Source: a virus. From it: DNA of 37,944 nucleotides. Positions 22,690-28,665 of this stretch are shown here, piece by piece. The position numbers and the translations under genes were made by a program. The DNA is taken from positions 1-37,944 of the IMG/VR virus record IMGVR_UViG_3300042337_000195. One strand, given 5' to 3'. The notes under the pieces were generated by a model, which was not told the origin of the DNA, made no database searches, and saw only the letters and a program-made list of their open reading frames with translations. The number at the start of each line of letters is the position of its first letter. Position 1 is the stretch's first letter.

Positions 22690-24464
22690 GGGGTGTCCTT
22701 GTCGGGTTCGGTGTTCTTGACTGCGGGAACGGTGAGCATTCGGTTGGCGATCCATTGGGCGACGGGTGCGACGACCCCGTTGCCGCACATTCGATATCTG
22801 GGTCCGTCGGCGATCGCGGTGCCGTCGGCGCGAAGGGCGGTCCAGCCGTCGGGCCAGCCCATGAGTCGTTCGCATTCGGTGGGGGTGAGCCGACGCACAG
22901 CCAGGTCGGGGGTGAGGACCGACTGCAACGATGAGCCGCCACCGGGTGTGCGAACTGCGTTGGCCGTGTCTGGTTCGCCCATCTCCAGTTCGGCACCGTC
23001 GGCACGGCCGCGCATTGCGAGCGGGTACGCAGCGGTGAGAACGGCGGCGTCAGACACGGCGACGACGGAGCCGCTGTGGACTTCCTGAAGGTTGCCGTAG
23101 TTCTTCGCGTCGAACGCGGTGGTCAGGCTGCCGCACACCTCGCCGACAGCGCCGAATGCAACGCGGCCGGCAGGGGCCTCCCCCGTTTCTCGGCTCGGCG
23201 AAGGATTCCCGCGCACGCCTTCGGGCTCAAGAAGTACCTCGGGTCGACATTGTCCTCGAGCACTTCGGAGAGCGTCGTCTGCTCGTTGGGATCGGGCCAG
23301 GACGTGATCGACGTCGTGAACCCAGTCCATGTAGCTAGTGAGTTCTCCACTGGCTTTGATCGCATAGTTCGTACACACCTTGTTCGCTGTTGAAGCTGAT
23401 GACGCCGGCTGCCAGCAGTCCGGGCACAAGGGCGTCAAGGCTGCGATGGCTTCGCAGATGAGAGGCAACGTCACCGAAGAGGTGCAGATTGCTCGCTCTG
23501 TTGTTTCGCTTGTTGCAGTCGATGTGGTGGACAACTTCACCAGTGCGGAGAGGTCGTCCAAGAACGTCCTCCATTGCTGCCCGGTGGGCCAGAACCCTGA
23601 CGGTGCGTCTGCCGTCACGGTCGGTGTCGTACCGGATGACGTCGCGTCCGTCGGCTGTGAGCTTGTACCCCTGTGCCTGTCGCCAGCCGACGTCTGAGAT
23701 TCGTCGCCATCGGTCGCTGCACTCGGATGGGCGTCGGCCAATCTGTCCAGCCACTTCGCGAAGTTCGGCGCCTCGGGCGTTCCCAGTCCGAAGAGCTTCA
23801 TCCTCCGCGTCAGTCCATCGACGCAGGCGGGCGCTGAGTCCCAGGGCGGTGGCGCGCTTGCTGACGTACCTCTCACTGACCCCAAGGCGAGCAGCCAGCA
23901 CTCGACGAGGACTTGTCCCATCGTCAGCCAGGATCTCGGCGTCGATTCGTTCACGGTTGCTGTTGCGAGGCGGCATGTGATGAAGATCCTTCTGCGGCGT
24001 TGGGCTACTCCGAAGAATCTAGCATCGTAAAGATTCGGGTCCGCTATGTACCCGGCCTCCTGCACAGCATCAAGAACGGTCCGAAAGTCCTCGCCGTCAT
24101 TGCTCGACAGCAAGCCAACGACGTTCTCAAGCAGCAGGTACTCGGCGCCGAGGTCAGCAGCGATTCGCAGGGCGTCCCAGAACAACCCAGACCGTCCGCC
24201 AGCGAGCCCAGCCCTGCGGCCAGCGACACTCAAGTCCTGGCACGGGAACCCACCAGCGACCATGTCGACGTGACCGCACTGCTCGCGCACCATGTCCGCA
24301 GTGAGCTGGGTTACGTCCTCCCAGATGGGTACGTCGGGCCAGTGGCGTGCGAGCACTGCGCGAGCGGTCGGGTCGATCTCGCACATGCCGACGTGGGTCA
24401 TGCCGGCGTTCGCCAGGCCGAGGTCCATGCCACCAGCACCGCTGAACAGCGACAGAACCCTCAC
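22686..24464 (-). CDS. DNA (cytosine-5) methyltransferase carrying a nested HNH gene
   Basis: 592 codons from a GTG at 24464 that overlaps the zinc-ribbon gene stop (GTGA). Motif I FSGAGGMDLGL (7-17), motif IV GGFPCQDLS with catalytic C75, motif VI ENV (113-115), motif VIII QRRRRIF (155-161), and at the C-terminus motif IX RRLTPTECERLMGWPDGW and motif X CGNGVVAPVAQWIANRM. It would methylate cytosines in phage DNA, typically to evade host restriction. Between motif VIII and a later family-like segment (EVLLEPEGVRGN, near residue 408) lie about 245 residues where perhaps 15-30 are usual. This excess is occupied by a complete HNH ORF in another frame (23335-23976). Whether the enlarged protein is active is unknown. 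Confidence 0.8.
   Translation of the reverse strand: MRVLSLFSGAGGMDLGLANAGMTHVGMCEIDPTARAVLARHWPDVPIWEDVTQLTADMVREQCGHVDMVAGGFPCQDLSVAGRRAGLAGGRSGLFWDALRIAADLGAEYLLLENVVGLLSSNDGEDFRTVLDAVQEAGYIADPNLYDARFFGVAQRRRRIFITCRLATATVNESTPRSWLTMGQVLVECWLLALGSVRGTSASAPPPWDSAPACVDGLTRRMKLFGLGTPEAPNFAKWLDRLADAHPSAATDGDESQTSAGDRHRGTSSQPTDATSSGTTPTVTADAPSGFWPTGQQWRTFLDDLSALVKLSTTSTATSETTERAICTSSVTLPLICEAIAALTPLCPDCWQPASSASTANKVCTNYAIKASGELTSYMDWVHDVDHVLARSQRADDALRSARGQCRPEVLLEPEGVRGNPSPSRETGEAPAGRVAFGAVGEVCGSLTTAFDAKNYGNLQEVHSGSVVAVSDAAVLTAAYPLAMRGRADGAELEMGEPDTANAVRTPGGGSSLQSVLTPDLAVRRLTPTECERLMGWPDGWTALRADGTAIADGPRYRMCGNGVVAPVAQWIANRMLTVPAVKNTEPDKDTP
23123..23365 (-). other. Third-frame segment with methyltransferase-like sequence (possible frameshifted remnant)
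   Basis: This frame opens with ATG at 23365 and runs 80 codons to a TGA, and differs from both the methyltransferase frame and the HNH frame. Its centre (LSEVLEDNVDPRYF, then LSPKACAGILRRAEKRGRPL; about 23272-23150) strongly resembles a stretch found in many phage cytosine methyltransferases between motifs VIII and IX. In the main methyltransferase frame the same DNA reads EVLLEPEGVRGNPSPSRETG, which also resembles methyltransferases. One of the two is ancestral. The recognition is from memory and needs alignment. Confidence 0.45.
23335..23976 (-). CDS. HNH homing endonuclease nested in the methyltransferase gene
   Basis: 213 residues, on the same strand as the methyltransferase but in another frame, starting seven bases after its motif VIII codons. 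The N-terminal helix-turn-helix (RRVLAARLGVSERYVSKRA, 24-42) and SANT-like helices (RRWTDAEDEAL to CSDRWRRIS) would bind DNA. The HNH core is LAHRAAMEDVLG, VVHHIDCNKRNNRASNLHLF (H150, H151, D153, N163, H165), then SHLRSH. All catalytic positions of the HNH_3-type homing nucleases are present. It ends with TAG at 23335-23337. It is clearly a real protein by motif content, so the overlapping methyltransferase frame here is probably incidental. Confidence 0.85.
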   Translation of the reverse strand: MPPRNSNRERIDAEILADDGTSPRRVLAARLGVSERYVSKRATALGLSARLRRWTDAEDEALRTGNARGAELREVAGQIGRRPSECSDRWRRISDVGWRQAQGYKLTADGRDVIRYDTDRDGRRTVRVLAHRAAMEDVLGRPLRTGEVVHHIDCNKRNNRASNLHLFGDVASHLRSHRSLDALVPGLLAAGVISFNSEQGVYELCDQSQWRTH

Positions 24465-24619
24465 TTGGTGTCCTTGACGCCGGTGCAGCGGCAATCAACG
24501 AGCGTGGTGGTGCGGCGTGGTGTGCCGGGTCGTCGGATGCGGCGCCTGCCGGTGCCGCCGCAGAGTGGGCACACCCGAACCACAGGCGTGGTGTCTGTGG
24601 TTCGGGTGGTATCGCCCAT
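24461..24619 (-). CDS. Small zinc-ribbon protein
   Basis: 52 residues; ATG at 24619 overlaps the preceding TGA (TGATG), and its TGA overlaps the methyltransferase GTG. CPLCGGTGRRR and a second DCRC pair form a probable zinc-binding module resembling half of the DnaJ central zinc finger. The rest is Arg/Thr-rich. Probable nucleic-acid or protein binding; no specific role is recognised. Confidence 0.65.
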   Translation of the reverse strand: MGDTTRTTDTTPVVRVCPLCGGTGRRRIRRPGTPRRTTTLVDCRCTGVKDTK

Positions 24620-24981
24620 CAGAAGCCCGTCGTGTCGTCGATGTCGACGAGGGCGGGGGGTGCGACAGCGAGCCGGAAGTCCTTGCCCTTGCTGCCCTTG
24701 TTCGTCTCGTAGAACCCGACGAGTTCGACGAGGATCTGGCAGCCCCGGACGAGCTTGCCCTGGCTGATGGCGGTGGATGCCTTGCGCTTGAGGCTGGCGT
24801 TGGAGCATGTGACGGTGGTGATGCCGTCGGTGGTGTCGATGTCGATGCCGGGGACGGGGTTGCCGTCGAAATCGGTTGCCCCGTCGATCGTGGCGCTGAT
24901 GACGGTGCCTTCGACTTTGTCGCCGATGTCGTCGAACTTGGCGAACGATCCGCCGCCTGCGATGTCTTCGTAGTCAGTCAT
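24619..24981 (-). CDS. OB-fold-like protein, possible single-stranded DNA-binding protein
   Basis: 120 residues, beta-rich: FDDIGDKVEGTVISATIDGA, then TVTCSNASLKRKASTAIS, KLVRGCQILVELVGFYETN, and a conserved-looking KGSKGKDFRLAVAP end. The G-D-x-V-x-G-T-V opening and strand pattern suggest an OB fold, and the gene lies between a RecB-like nuclease module and a methyltransferase, where a ssDNA-binding protein would fit. It lacks the acidic C-terminal tip typical of bacterial SSB. It overlaps the upstream HNH gene by eight bases. The assignment is tentative. Confidence 0.45.
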   Translation of the reverse strand: MTDYEDIAGGGSFAKFDDIGDKVEGTVISATIDGATDFDGNPVPGIDIDTTDGITTVTCSNASLKRKASTAISQGKLVRGCQILVELVGFYETNKGSKGKDFRLAVAPPALVDIDDTTGF

Positions 24982-25612
24982 GTGTGTGTTGTTCCTTGTC
25001 TGTTGTTGTTGGTGTTGGGGTTGCTAGGAGGGAGCGGAATTCGTCGCCGGTCCTGTCGCGCTTGGCGAGGTTGCAGGCGGCGCAGGCGAGCACGAGGTTT
25101 GATTCCTTGTTCGTGCCGCCGCGACATACGGGGATGTCGTGGTCGATGTGCCAGTACTTGCCGTCTGGGTCGCGTGTCTCTAGTCCCTCACGACGGCAGT
25201 AGGTGCACGTCTGCTCATCTCTGGCGATGATGAAAGAGCGCGACTGCTTGGCGATCGGCCGGCGCTCACGCGCCATCTTCCGCAGCTTCTCGACCTCAGA
25301 TTTGAGCTTCGACTTTTTCGCTTGGAGTAGACGAACGTCCCTGCGGTCCGCTTCGGCTCGACGTGACAGTTCGTTGGCCTCTTCGTACAACTTGCGGATC
25401 AGAAAGCGACCTTCCTCGTGGAAGGGGGACGCGACCAGAACGGGCTCGAGGTGGAGGTGGCACACCGGGACGCAGCCGACGATCGCCCCAGCGAACTTGG
25501 TGCACCGTTCTCCTGTTGAGGTGATTGCGCCGCAGCGGTACTCGTTGACCTGGCCCCTAATCCTCCAAGCGCGCAGCTGGTCCTTGTCTGGTGCGTCTGC
25601 GTCCCACCTCAT
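24974..25612 (-). CDS. HNH endonuclease with N-terminal zinc knuckle and coiled coil
   Basis: 212 residues in three parts. Residues 25-55 hold C27, C37, C47, C51 and nearby histidines, probably a zinc-binding domain. Residues 75-120 are a basic coiled coil (LYEEANELSRRAEADRRDVR, SKLKSEVEKLRKMARE). Residues 130-190 form the HNH domain: CTYC (C136, C139), HIDHDIPVCRGG (H155, D157, H158), SNLVLACAACN (C177, C180, N181). The ATG overlaps the stop of the RecB-like gene (ATGA). Linked to that exonuclease, it may act in recombination or DNA degradation, or be a homing nuclease. The domain combination is unusual. Confidence 0.75.
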   Translation of the reverse strand: MRWDADAPDKDQLRAWRIRGQVNEYRCGAITSTGERCTKFAGAIVGCVPVCHLHLEPVLVASPFHEEGRFLIRKLYEEANELSRRAEADRRDVRLLQAKKSKLKSEVEKLRKMARERRPIAKQSRSFIIARDEQTCTYCRREGLETRDPDGKYWHIDHDIPVCRGGTNKESNLVLACAACNLAKRDRTGDEFRSLLATPTPTTTDKEQHTHD

Positions 25613-27273
25613 TTGGTGTCTCCGGCCATGTCCCAGACCGTGACGGCCTGGTCGGTGGTGAGGGCGCCGAACAGTGCGCCGACCTTGAACACGGGCTGTG
25701 CGGCGAGGTCACCGAGTTGCGTCTCAAGCAGGGCTCGGACAGCGGCGTCGGGGTCGTCGGCGGTGGGGTCGACGAGGTGGGTGCAGGCGATGGCGGCGCG
25801 GCCGATGGCCCACACCCGCATCGGTGTGCTGCCGCCGGGGCCGAGCCCGGTGCGCCAGGGGACGTCGGCCCGGTTGGCGTCGCGTTGCCACAGTTGCGCC
25901 CGAGCGATGCGTGCCCGCACATCAGCGTCAGGTGACTGCTGCATCTCACCGGCGAGCCGCTTCAACTCGGTGACGTAGTCGTCGGGTGCGGGGCCGTCGT
26001 CGTCGGGTGCCGGTGTGAGTCGTGGTGGCGGTGTGCGGTCGGCGGTGATGGCGGCGTCGAAGCGTGCCGCTTGGTCGGCGGCGATGGATGGGCGTGGGTC
26101 GCCGAACGGGAGGTCGTTCTTTGCTTCGAGGGCGTCGAGGGCGATGGCGATGACGTCGATGTCACCCGCGTCCCAGGTGGCGGTGCCTGCCTTGATGTCG
26201 CCGGGTCGGGCGATGTCGACCGGCCACACCTGAGCCACATGCTGCTTGGAGGTGGCTGCGACGAGGCTGGTGGTGCGGTTGATGAGCCACGCCACGTCGG
26301 CCTGGTGGTGGATGGCTGACTCGACGGATGCGGGGATGTCCTCGCCGTCGAACTGCGACAGCTCTTCGTTGATGTCCCCCGCCGGGGAGGAGACGGACCC
26401 GGCAGGGGACGTGACGGGGGCGGCGGCAGGGAGTGCCGTGCCGGTGCCGCCGCCCTCGAACTTGTTGAGCAGATCCTTGACCTTGCGAACCTCGCGCACT
26501 GCGACGGCGAGGTCGACAACCTTGGTGTCGAGGGTGAGCCAGTAGAGGTCGGCGTGCCCGGAGCCGGGCTGGCAGTGGATGATGATCCCGCGTGTGCGCG
26601 ACACGTCAGGTGCGGGGAGCCGCTGGTCGTCGCTGCCGTCGGGGTTGGCGCCTTGGATGTAGATGTTGTCGGCGAGCGCGTAGGTGGTGAGCTGGCAGCA
26701 GAACCCGAGCACCCCGTACTTGACGCTTGAGCCGGTTTTGAGGTCGGCGACGAACAGTTCGCCCGTCGTGCGGTCGCGGAGGACGAGGTCGCACATGCCG
26801 GCGACACCGATGGAGTCGACGACGAGGATCTTCTCGGAGAACTCGACAACCACGTCCATCTCTGCGCCGTCGATGGCGTCGAGGATTGCTTGCACGTCGT
26901 CGGCGTAGGGCTCCGGCACCTGATACCAGGAGTCGGCGCACTTGAGCTCGAGGAACTTGTGAACGGCGGTGCCGAGGTCGCGGCGGATCGTGGCGCCCCC
27001 CGCTTCCTTCGCCTGTTCGACCAGCCCGTTCAGCTTCTTGCGGTCGTCACCGGCTGCGAGCGCGGAGGCGATGATGTCCTGGCGGGCTGCTGCGCCGATC
27101 AATGTCATGCGGCACGCCCACCCGGTGAGGTTCGACGTGTCCTCGATCATGGATTTGAGGGTGGTGGCACGCTGGTAGCCGACCGGCTTCGGGCCGTCGA
27201 TCGGCCGGACGAGGTATCTGCCCCAACGGTCCCGGCGCACCTCGGTGGGTGCTTCGATGTCGACCAACGTCAC
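25609..27273 (-). CDS. RecB-like PD-(D/E)XK nuclease with a long C-terminal region
   Basis: 554 residues; GTG start at 27273 overlaps the stop of the upstream gene (GTGA). The nuclease signature is complete: GTAVHKFLE (101-109, H105), GMCDLVLRD (159-167, D162), VADLKTG (175-181, D177 and K179), and QLTTY (194-198), as in the PDDEXK_1 / Cas4-RecB group. The first 100 residues are a helical preface. After about residue 300 come a Pro/Ala-rich linker and helical domains without clear homologues. Phage members act as exonucleases in recombination or degrade competing DNA. It is the largest gene of the early block. Confidence 0.8.
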   Translation of the reverse strand: MTLVDIEAPTEVRRDRWGRYLVRPIDGPKPVGYQRATTLKSMIEDTSNLTGWACRMTLIGAAARQDIIASALAAGDDRKKLNGLVEQAKEAGGATIRRDLGTAVHKFLELKCADSWYQVPEPYADDVQAILDAIDGAEMDVVVEFSEKILVVDSIGVAGMCDLVLRDRTTGELFVADLKTGSSVKYGVLGFCCQLTTYALADNIYIQGANPDGSDDQRLPAPDVSRTRGIIIHCQPGSGHADLYWLTLDTKVVDLAVAVREVRKVKDLLNKFEGGGTGTALPAAAPVTSPAGSVSSPAGDINEELSQFDGEDIPASVESAIHHQADVAWLINRTTSLVAATSKQHVAQVWPVDIARPGDIKAGTATWDAGDIDVIAIALDALEAKNDLPFGDPRPSIAADQAARFDAAITADRTPPPRLTPAPDDDGPAPDDYVTELKRLAGEMQQSPDADVRARIARAQLWQRDANRADVPWRTGLGPGGSTPMRVWAIGRAAIACTHLVDPTADDPDAAVRALLETQLGDLAAQPVFKVGALFGALTTDQAVTVWDMAGDTK

Positions 27274-27491
27274 GGCGTCACCTGGCCGAAGAGCTTCTGT
27301 TGTGCGGCGATGGCGTCGTGGGCGTTGAGGAGCTTCCCTGCGATCATGGCGAGGTTGTGGAGCTGTTCGGCTTGGGTGACGCCTTCGGGCCAGACGGCGA
27401 GCTGGTCGATGGTGATGTGGATGCCGTTGCCGTCGTTGACGACTTGGACGAGGTCGGGGGTCACGGATGTGACGCAAGCGATGGTGGGCAT
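27270..27491 (-). CDS. Hypothetical protein, first gene behind the structured leader
   Basis: 73 residues (MPTIACVTSVTPDLVQVVND start). Strands then a helix (QAEQLHNLAMIAGKLLNAHD). GGAGA is ten bases before the ATG. No family recognised. The position matters: a 98-base leader with two mutually exclusive stems precedes it, and it is coupled to the RecB-like nuclease, so its translation may be what the leader controls. Confidence 0.65.
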   Translation of the reverse strand: MPTIACVTSVTPDLVQVVNDGNGIHITIDQLAVWPEGVTQAEQLHNLAMIAGKLLNAHDAIAAQQKLFGQVTP

Positions 27492-27520
27492 GGGTGGTTG
27501 TCTCCGGTGGGTGTGGTGGT

Positions 27521-27581
27521 GTGGGGTTGCCGTCGGCGCTCAACCCCACGGGGGAGAGGAGGGTGTGGGGGAGCGCCGACG
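27521..27581 (-). promoter_or_regulatory. Two-state RNA leader with mutually exclusive stems
   Basis: In the leftward transcript four segments follow in order: A CGUCGGCGCUC (27581-27571), B GUGGGGUUG (27549-27541), A-prime GAGCGCCGACG (27541-27531), B-prime CAACCCCAC (27529-27521). A pairs with A-prime (11 bp; 10 without the shared base) and B with B-prime (9 bp), but A-prime is the loop of the B hairpin and only one base separates A-prime from B-prime, so both stems cannot form fully together. Such interleaved pairing, 30 bases upstream of a start codon, is the design of attenuators and riboswitch expression platforms. No known ligand-binding motif was recognised. Confidence 0.55.
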
Positions 27582-27589
27582 ACGATCTG

Positions 27590-27751
27590 TTAGGGCTTGC
27601 GGCGGGGGTGTGGCGGCGTGTTGTGCGGCCACGACGGATGCTGGCGGCGTGCCCGCTGCTCACCCTTCGGGGCGGTGACGAGCGCGAAGATCAACGTGCC
27701 GATGCCGAACAGGACGGCGATCGACAGTGCGAGGTGCACGCCGGGGGTCAC
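27590..27751 (-). CDS. Small single-pass membrane protein
   Basis: 53 residues from a GTG at 27751 that overlaps the previous TGA (GTGA). One transmembrane helix (HLALSIAVLFGIGTLIFALV), then a basic C-terminal tail rich in Arg, His and Pro that would lie in the cytoplasm. It is the third of three consecutive tiny membrane proteins downstream of the HTH gene. Function unknown; superinfection exclusion is a reasonable guess from location. Confidence 0.6.
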   Translation of the reverse strand: MTPGVHLALSIAVLFGIGTLIFALVTAPKGEQRARRQHPSWPHNTPPHPRRKP

Positions 27752-27897
27752 CGATCCACCTCGTCGTCCTCGCGGTACGGGAAGCGGTAGGACTCGAGCT
27801 GGTCGCTGTGGTCGTTCCATGCGGCGAGGAGCCACACCGCAGCGACCCAGCCGGCGAGACAGATGACGACCCAGATCCAGAACGTCTGGCCGGTCAC
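27748..27897 (-). CDS. Small membrane protein with acidic tail
   Basis: 49 residues from a GTG at 27897 overlapping the previous stop (GTGA). One Trp-rich transmembrane helix (FWIWVVICLAGWVAAVWLLA) and a hydrophilic C-terminus SYRFPYREDDEVDR. Coupled to the next gene by a four-base overlap. No family was recognised. Confidence 0.6.
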   Translation of the reverse strand: MTGQTFWIWVVICLAGWVAAVWLLAAWNDHSDQLESYRFPYREDDEVDR

Positions 27898-27992
27898 AGC
27901 GTGAACCCGATCGTGTAGGCGAGCCACCAGCCGAGGGCGACACCGAGGGTCGCGGCCATCAGGTAGATGACGGCACGTTCCGCGGCCCTCAT
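27894..27992 (-). CDS. 32-residue single-helix membrane peptide
   Basis: ATG at 27992 overlaps the stop of the HTH gene (ATGA), and its own stop overlaps the next GTG. MRAAERAVIYLMAATLGVAL followed by GWWLAYTIGFTL is essentially one transmembrane helix. It is too short for ordinary gene finders, but the overlaps on both sides support it. Confidence 0.55.
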   Translation of the reverse strand: MRAAERAVIYLMAATLGVALGWWLAYTIGFTL

Positions 27993-28162
27993 GACGTCAC
28001 CGCTTCGAGGTCGGCGGCGGCGAACATGCGGGCGCCCTTGGGGCCAGGTGCTTGTGCGACGGGTGTGAGCTTGCCTTCGCGGACCCAGCGGTTGACGGTG
28101 CGGGCGGTGACGCCGCATCTGGTTGCCACGTCGGCGGTGAACAGAAGTTCATCGTTGGACAT
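27989..28162 (-). CDS. Excisionase / MerR-like helix-turn-helix protein
   Basis: 57 residues starting MSNDELLFTADVATRCGVTA. The HTH_17 / MerR-type helix-turn-helix (TADVATRCGVTARTVNRWVREGKL) is followed by a wing (PGPKGARMFAAADLEAV), the size and shape of phage Xis and Cro-like regulators. It is the first gene of the leftward transcript, opposite the repressor gene, a typical place for a lytic-switch regulator or excisionase. A TTGACA box 17 bases before CAGAGT puts the predicted transcript start at or next to the ATG, so the mRNA may be leaderless; no good ribosome site precedes it. Its start codon lies inside one arm of a 12-bp inverted repeat, suggesting repressor or self control. Confidence 0.8.
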   Translation of the reverse strand: MSNDELLFTADVATRCGVTARTVNRWVREGKLTPVAQAPGPKGARMFAAADLEAVTS

Positions 28163-28197
28163 GCAGACACTCTGAGCGATGTCCAACGATGTGTCAA
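28151..28197 (-). promoter_or_regulatory. Leftward early promoter with operator inverted repeat
   Basis: On the minus strand TTGACA (28197-28192), a 17-base spacer and CAGAGT (28174-28169) form a sigma-70-type promoter whose start falls near 28162, the first base of the HTH gene. A perfect 12-bp inverted repeat (ATCGTTGGACAT at 28151-28162 and its complement at 28179-28190, 16 bases apart) brackets the -10 box and the start. This is where a repressor would block transcription. It is the only obvious promoter for the whole leftward gene set. Confidence 0.65.
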
Positions 28198-28221
28198 GGG
28201 TCAATCTGGAACTTTTGTCCA

Positions 28222-28239
28222 AACGACACGACTGTCGTT
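28222..28239. promoter_or_regulatory. Second operator-like inverted repeat in the divergent region
   Basis: AACGACA (28222-28228) and its complement TGTCGTT (28233-28239) are separated by four bases, an 18-bp dyad of the size bound by XRE/Cro dimers. It directly follows a half-site TGTCCAA (28216-28222) that matches the arms of the larger repeat at 28151-28190. It may bind a different regulator from the larger repeat. Confidence 0.5.
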
Positions 28240-28274
28240 CGGAGTCCGGTTCAGAACATGGGCCACCGACCCTC

Positions 28275-28303
28275 TTGTCTTACGTTGGACGAGCGGTCAT
28301 CAT
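28275..28303 (+). promoter_or_regulatory. Rightward repressor promoter
   Basis: TTGTCT (28275-28280), a 17-base spacer and CATCAT (28298-28303) match a sigma-70 promoter at four of six positions each and place the transcript start at about the ATG at 28311, again leaderless. GTTGGAC, the core of the operator arms, sits in the spacer (28284-28290), so the same regulator could act on both divergent promoters. The boxes are weak, so confidence is limited. Confidence 0.4.
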
Positions 28304-28310
28304 GGGGGAC

Positions 28311-28664
28311 ATGACCATCACCGTGGAACTCACCCTCGGCGAAACGCTCAAGCTGATGCGAGAGCGCGCCGGGTTCAGTCAGACACAGCTCGCCAAGTAC
28401 CTCGAGATCGGACGCACCAGCATCATCAGGTACGAGTCCGACGTCGCGTTGCCGAAGTGGAAGGACGCCCAGGCGTGGGCCGTGATCTGCGACCACGACC
28501 CCGAAACCCTGCGGGATGCGTGGATCGCCACCAGTATGTTTGGATGTACCTACGGCCAAGATCCGCCACCGGACGGGCGATATACGCAGTTGTCGTGGGT
28601 GGGCGGCTCCTACGGCAACGATGACTCACCCCACGTCGCCAGCACTCGACCGGCAGCAGCATGA
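28311..28664 (+). CDS. XRE-family HTH repressor
   Basis: 117 residues from the ATG at 28311 (an in-frame ATG at 28302 lies within the putative -10 box). The N-terminal HTH_3 domain is clear: LGETLKLMRERAGFSQTQLA, then GRTSIIRYESDVALPKWKDA, with the recognition helix around TSIIRYE. The C-terminal half (DDSPHVASTRPAAA end) is short and lacks the LexA-like peptidase of CI repressors. It is the only phage repressor candidate, read divergently from the early operon and followed by the integrase, so it is probably the immunity repressor. TGA at 28662-28664 overlaps an ATG (28661) that could also start the integrase. Confidence 0.75.
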   Translation: MTITVELTLGETLKLMRERAGFSQTQLAKYLEIGRTSIIRYESDVALPKWKDAQAWAVICDHDPETLRDAWIATSMFGCTYGQDPPPDGRYTQLSWVGGSYGNDDSPHVASTRPAAA

Positions 28665-28665
28665 T

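Noticed and set aside
23335-23976. Self-splicing group I intron carrying the HNH gene
   Set aside because: There is almost no non-coding sequence between motif VIII of the methyltransferase, the HNH ORF and the following methyltransferase-like sequence, so no room for an intron ribozyme core; kept only as a remote alternative.
23335-23976. Intein inserted in the methyltransferase
   Set aside because: The HNH protein is in a different reading frame, and no splicing-domain motifs flank it in the methyltransferase frame.
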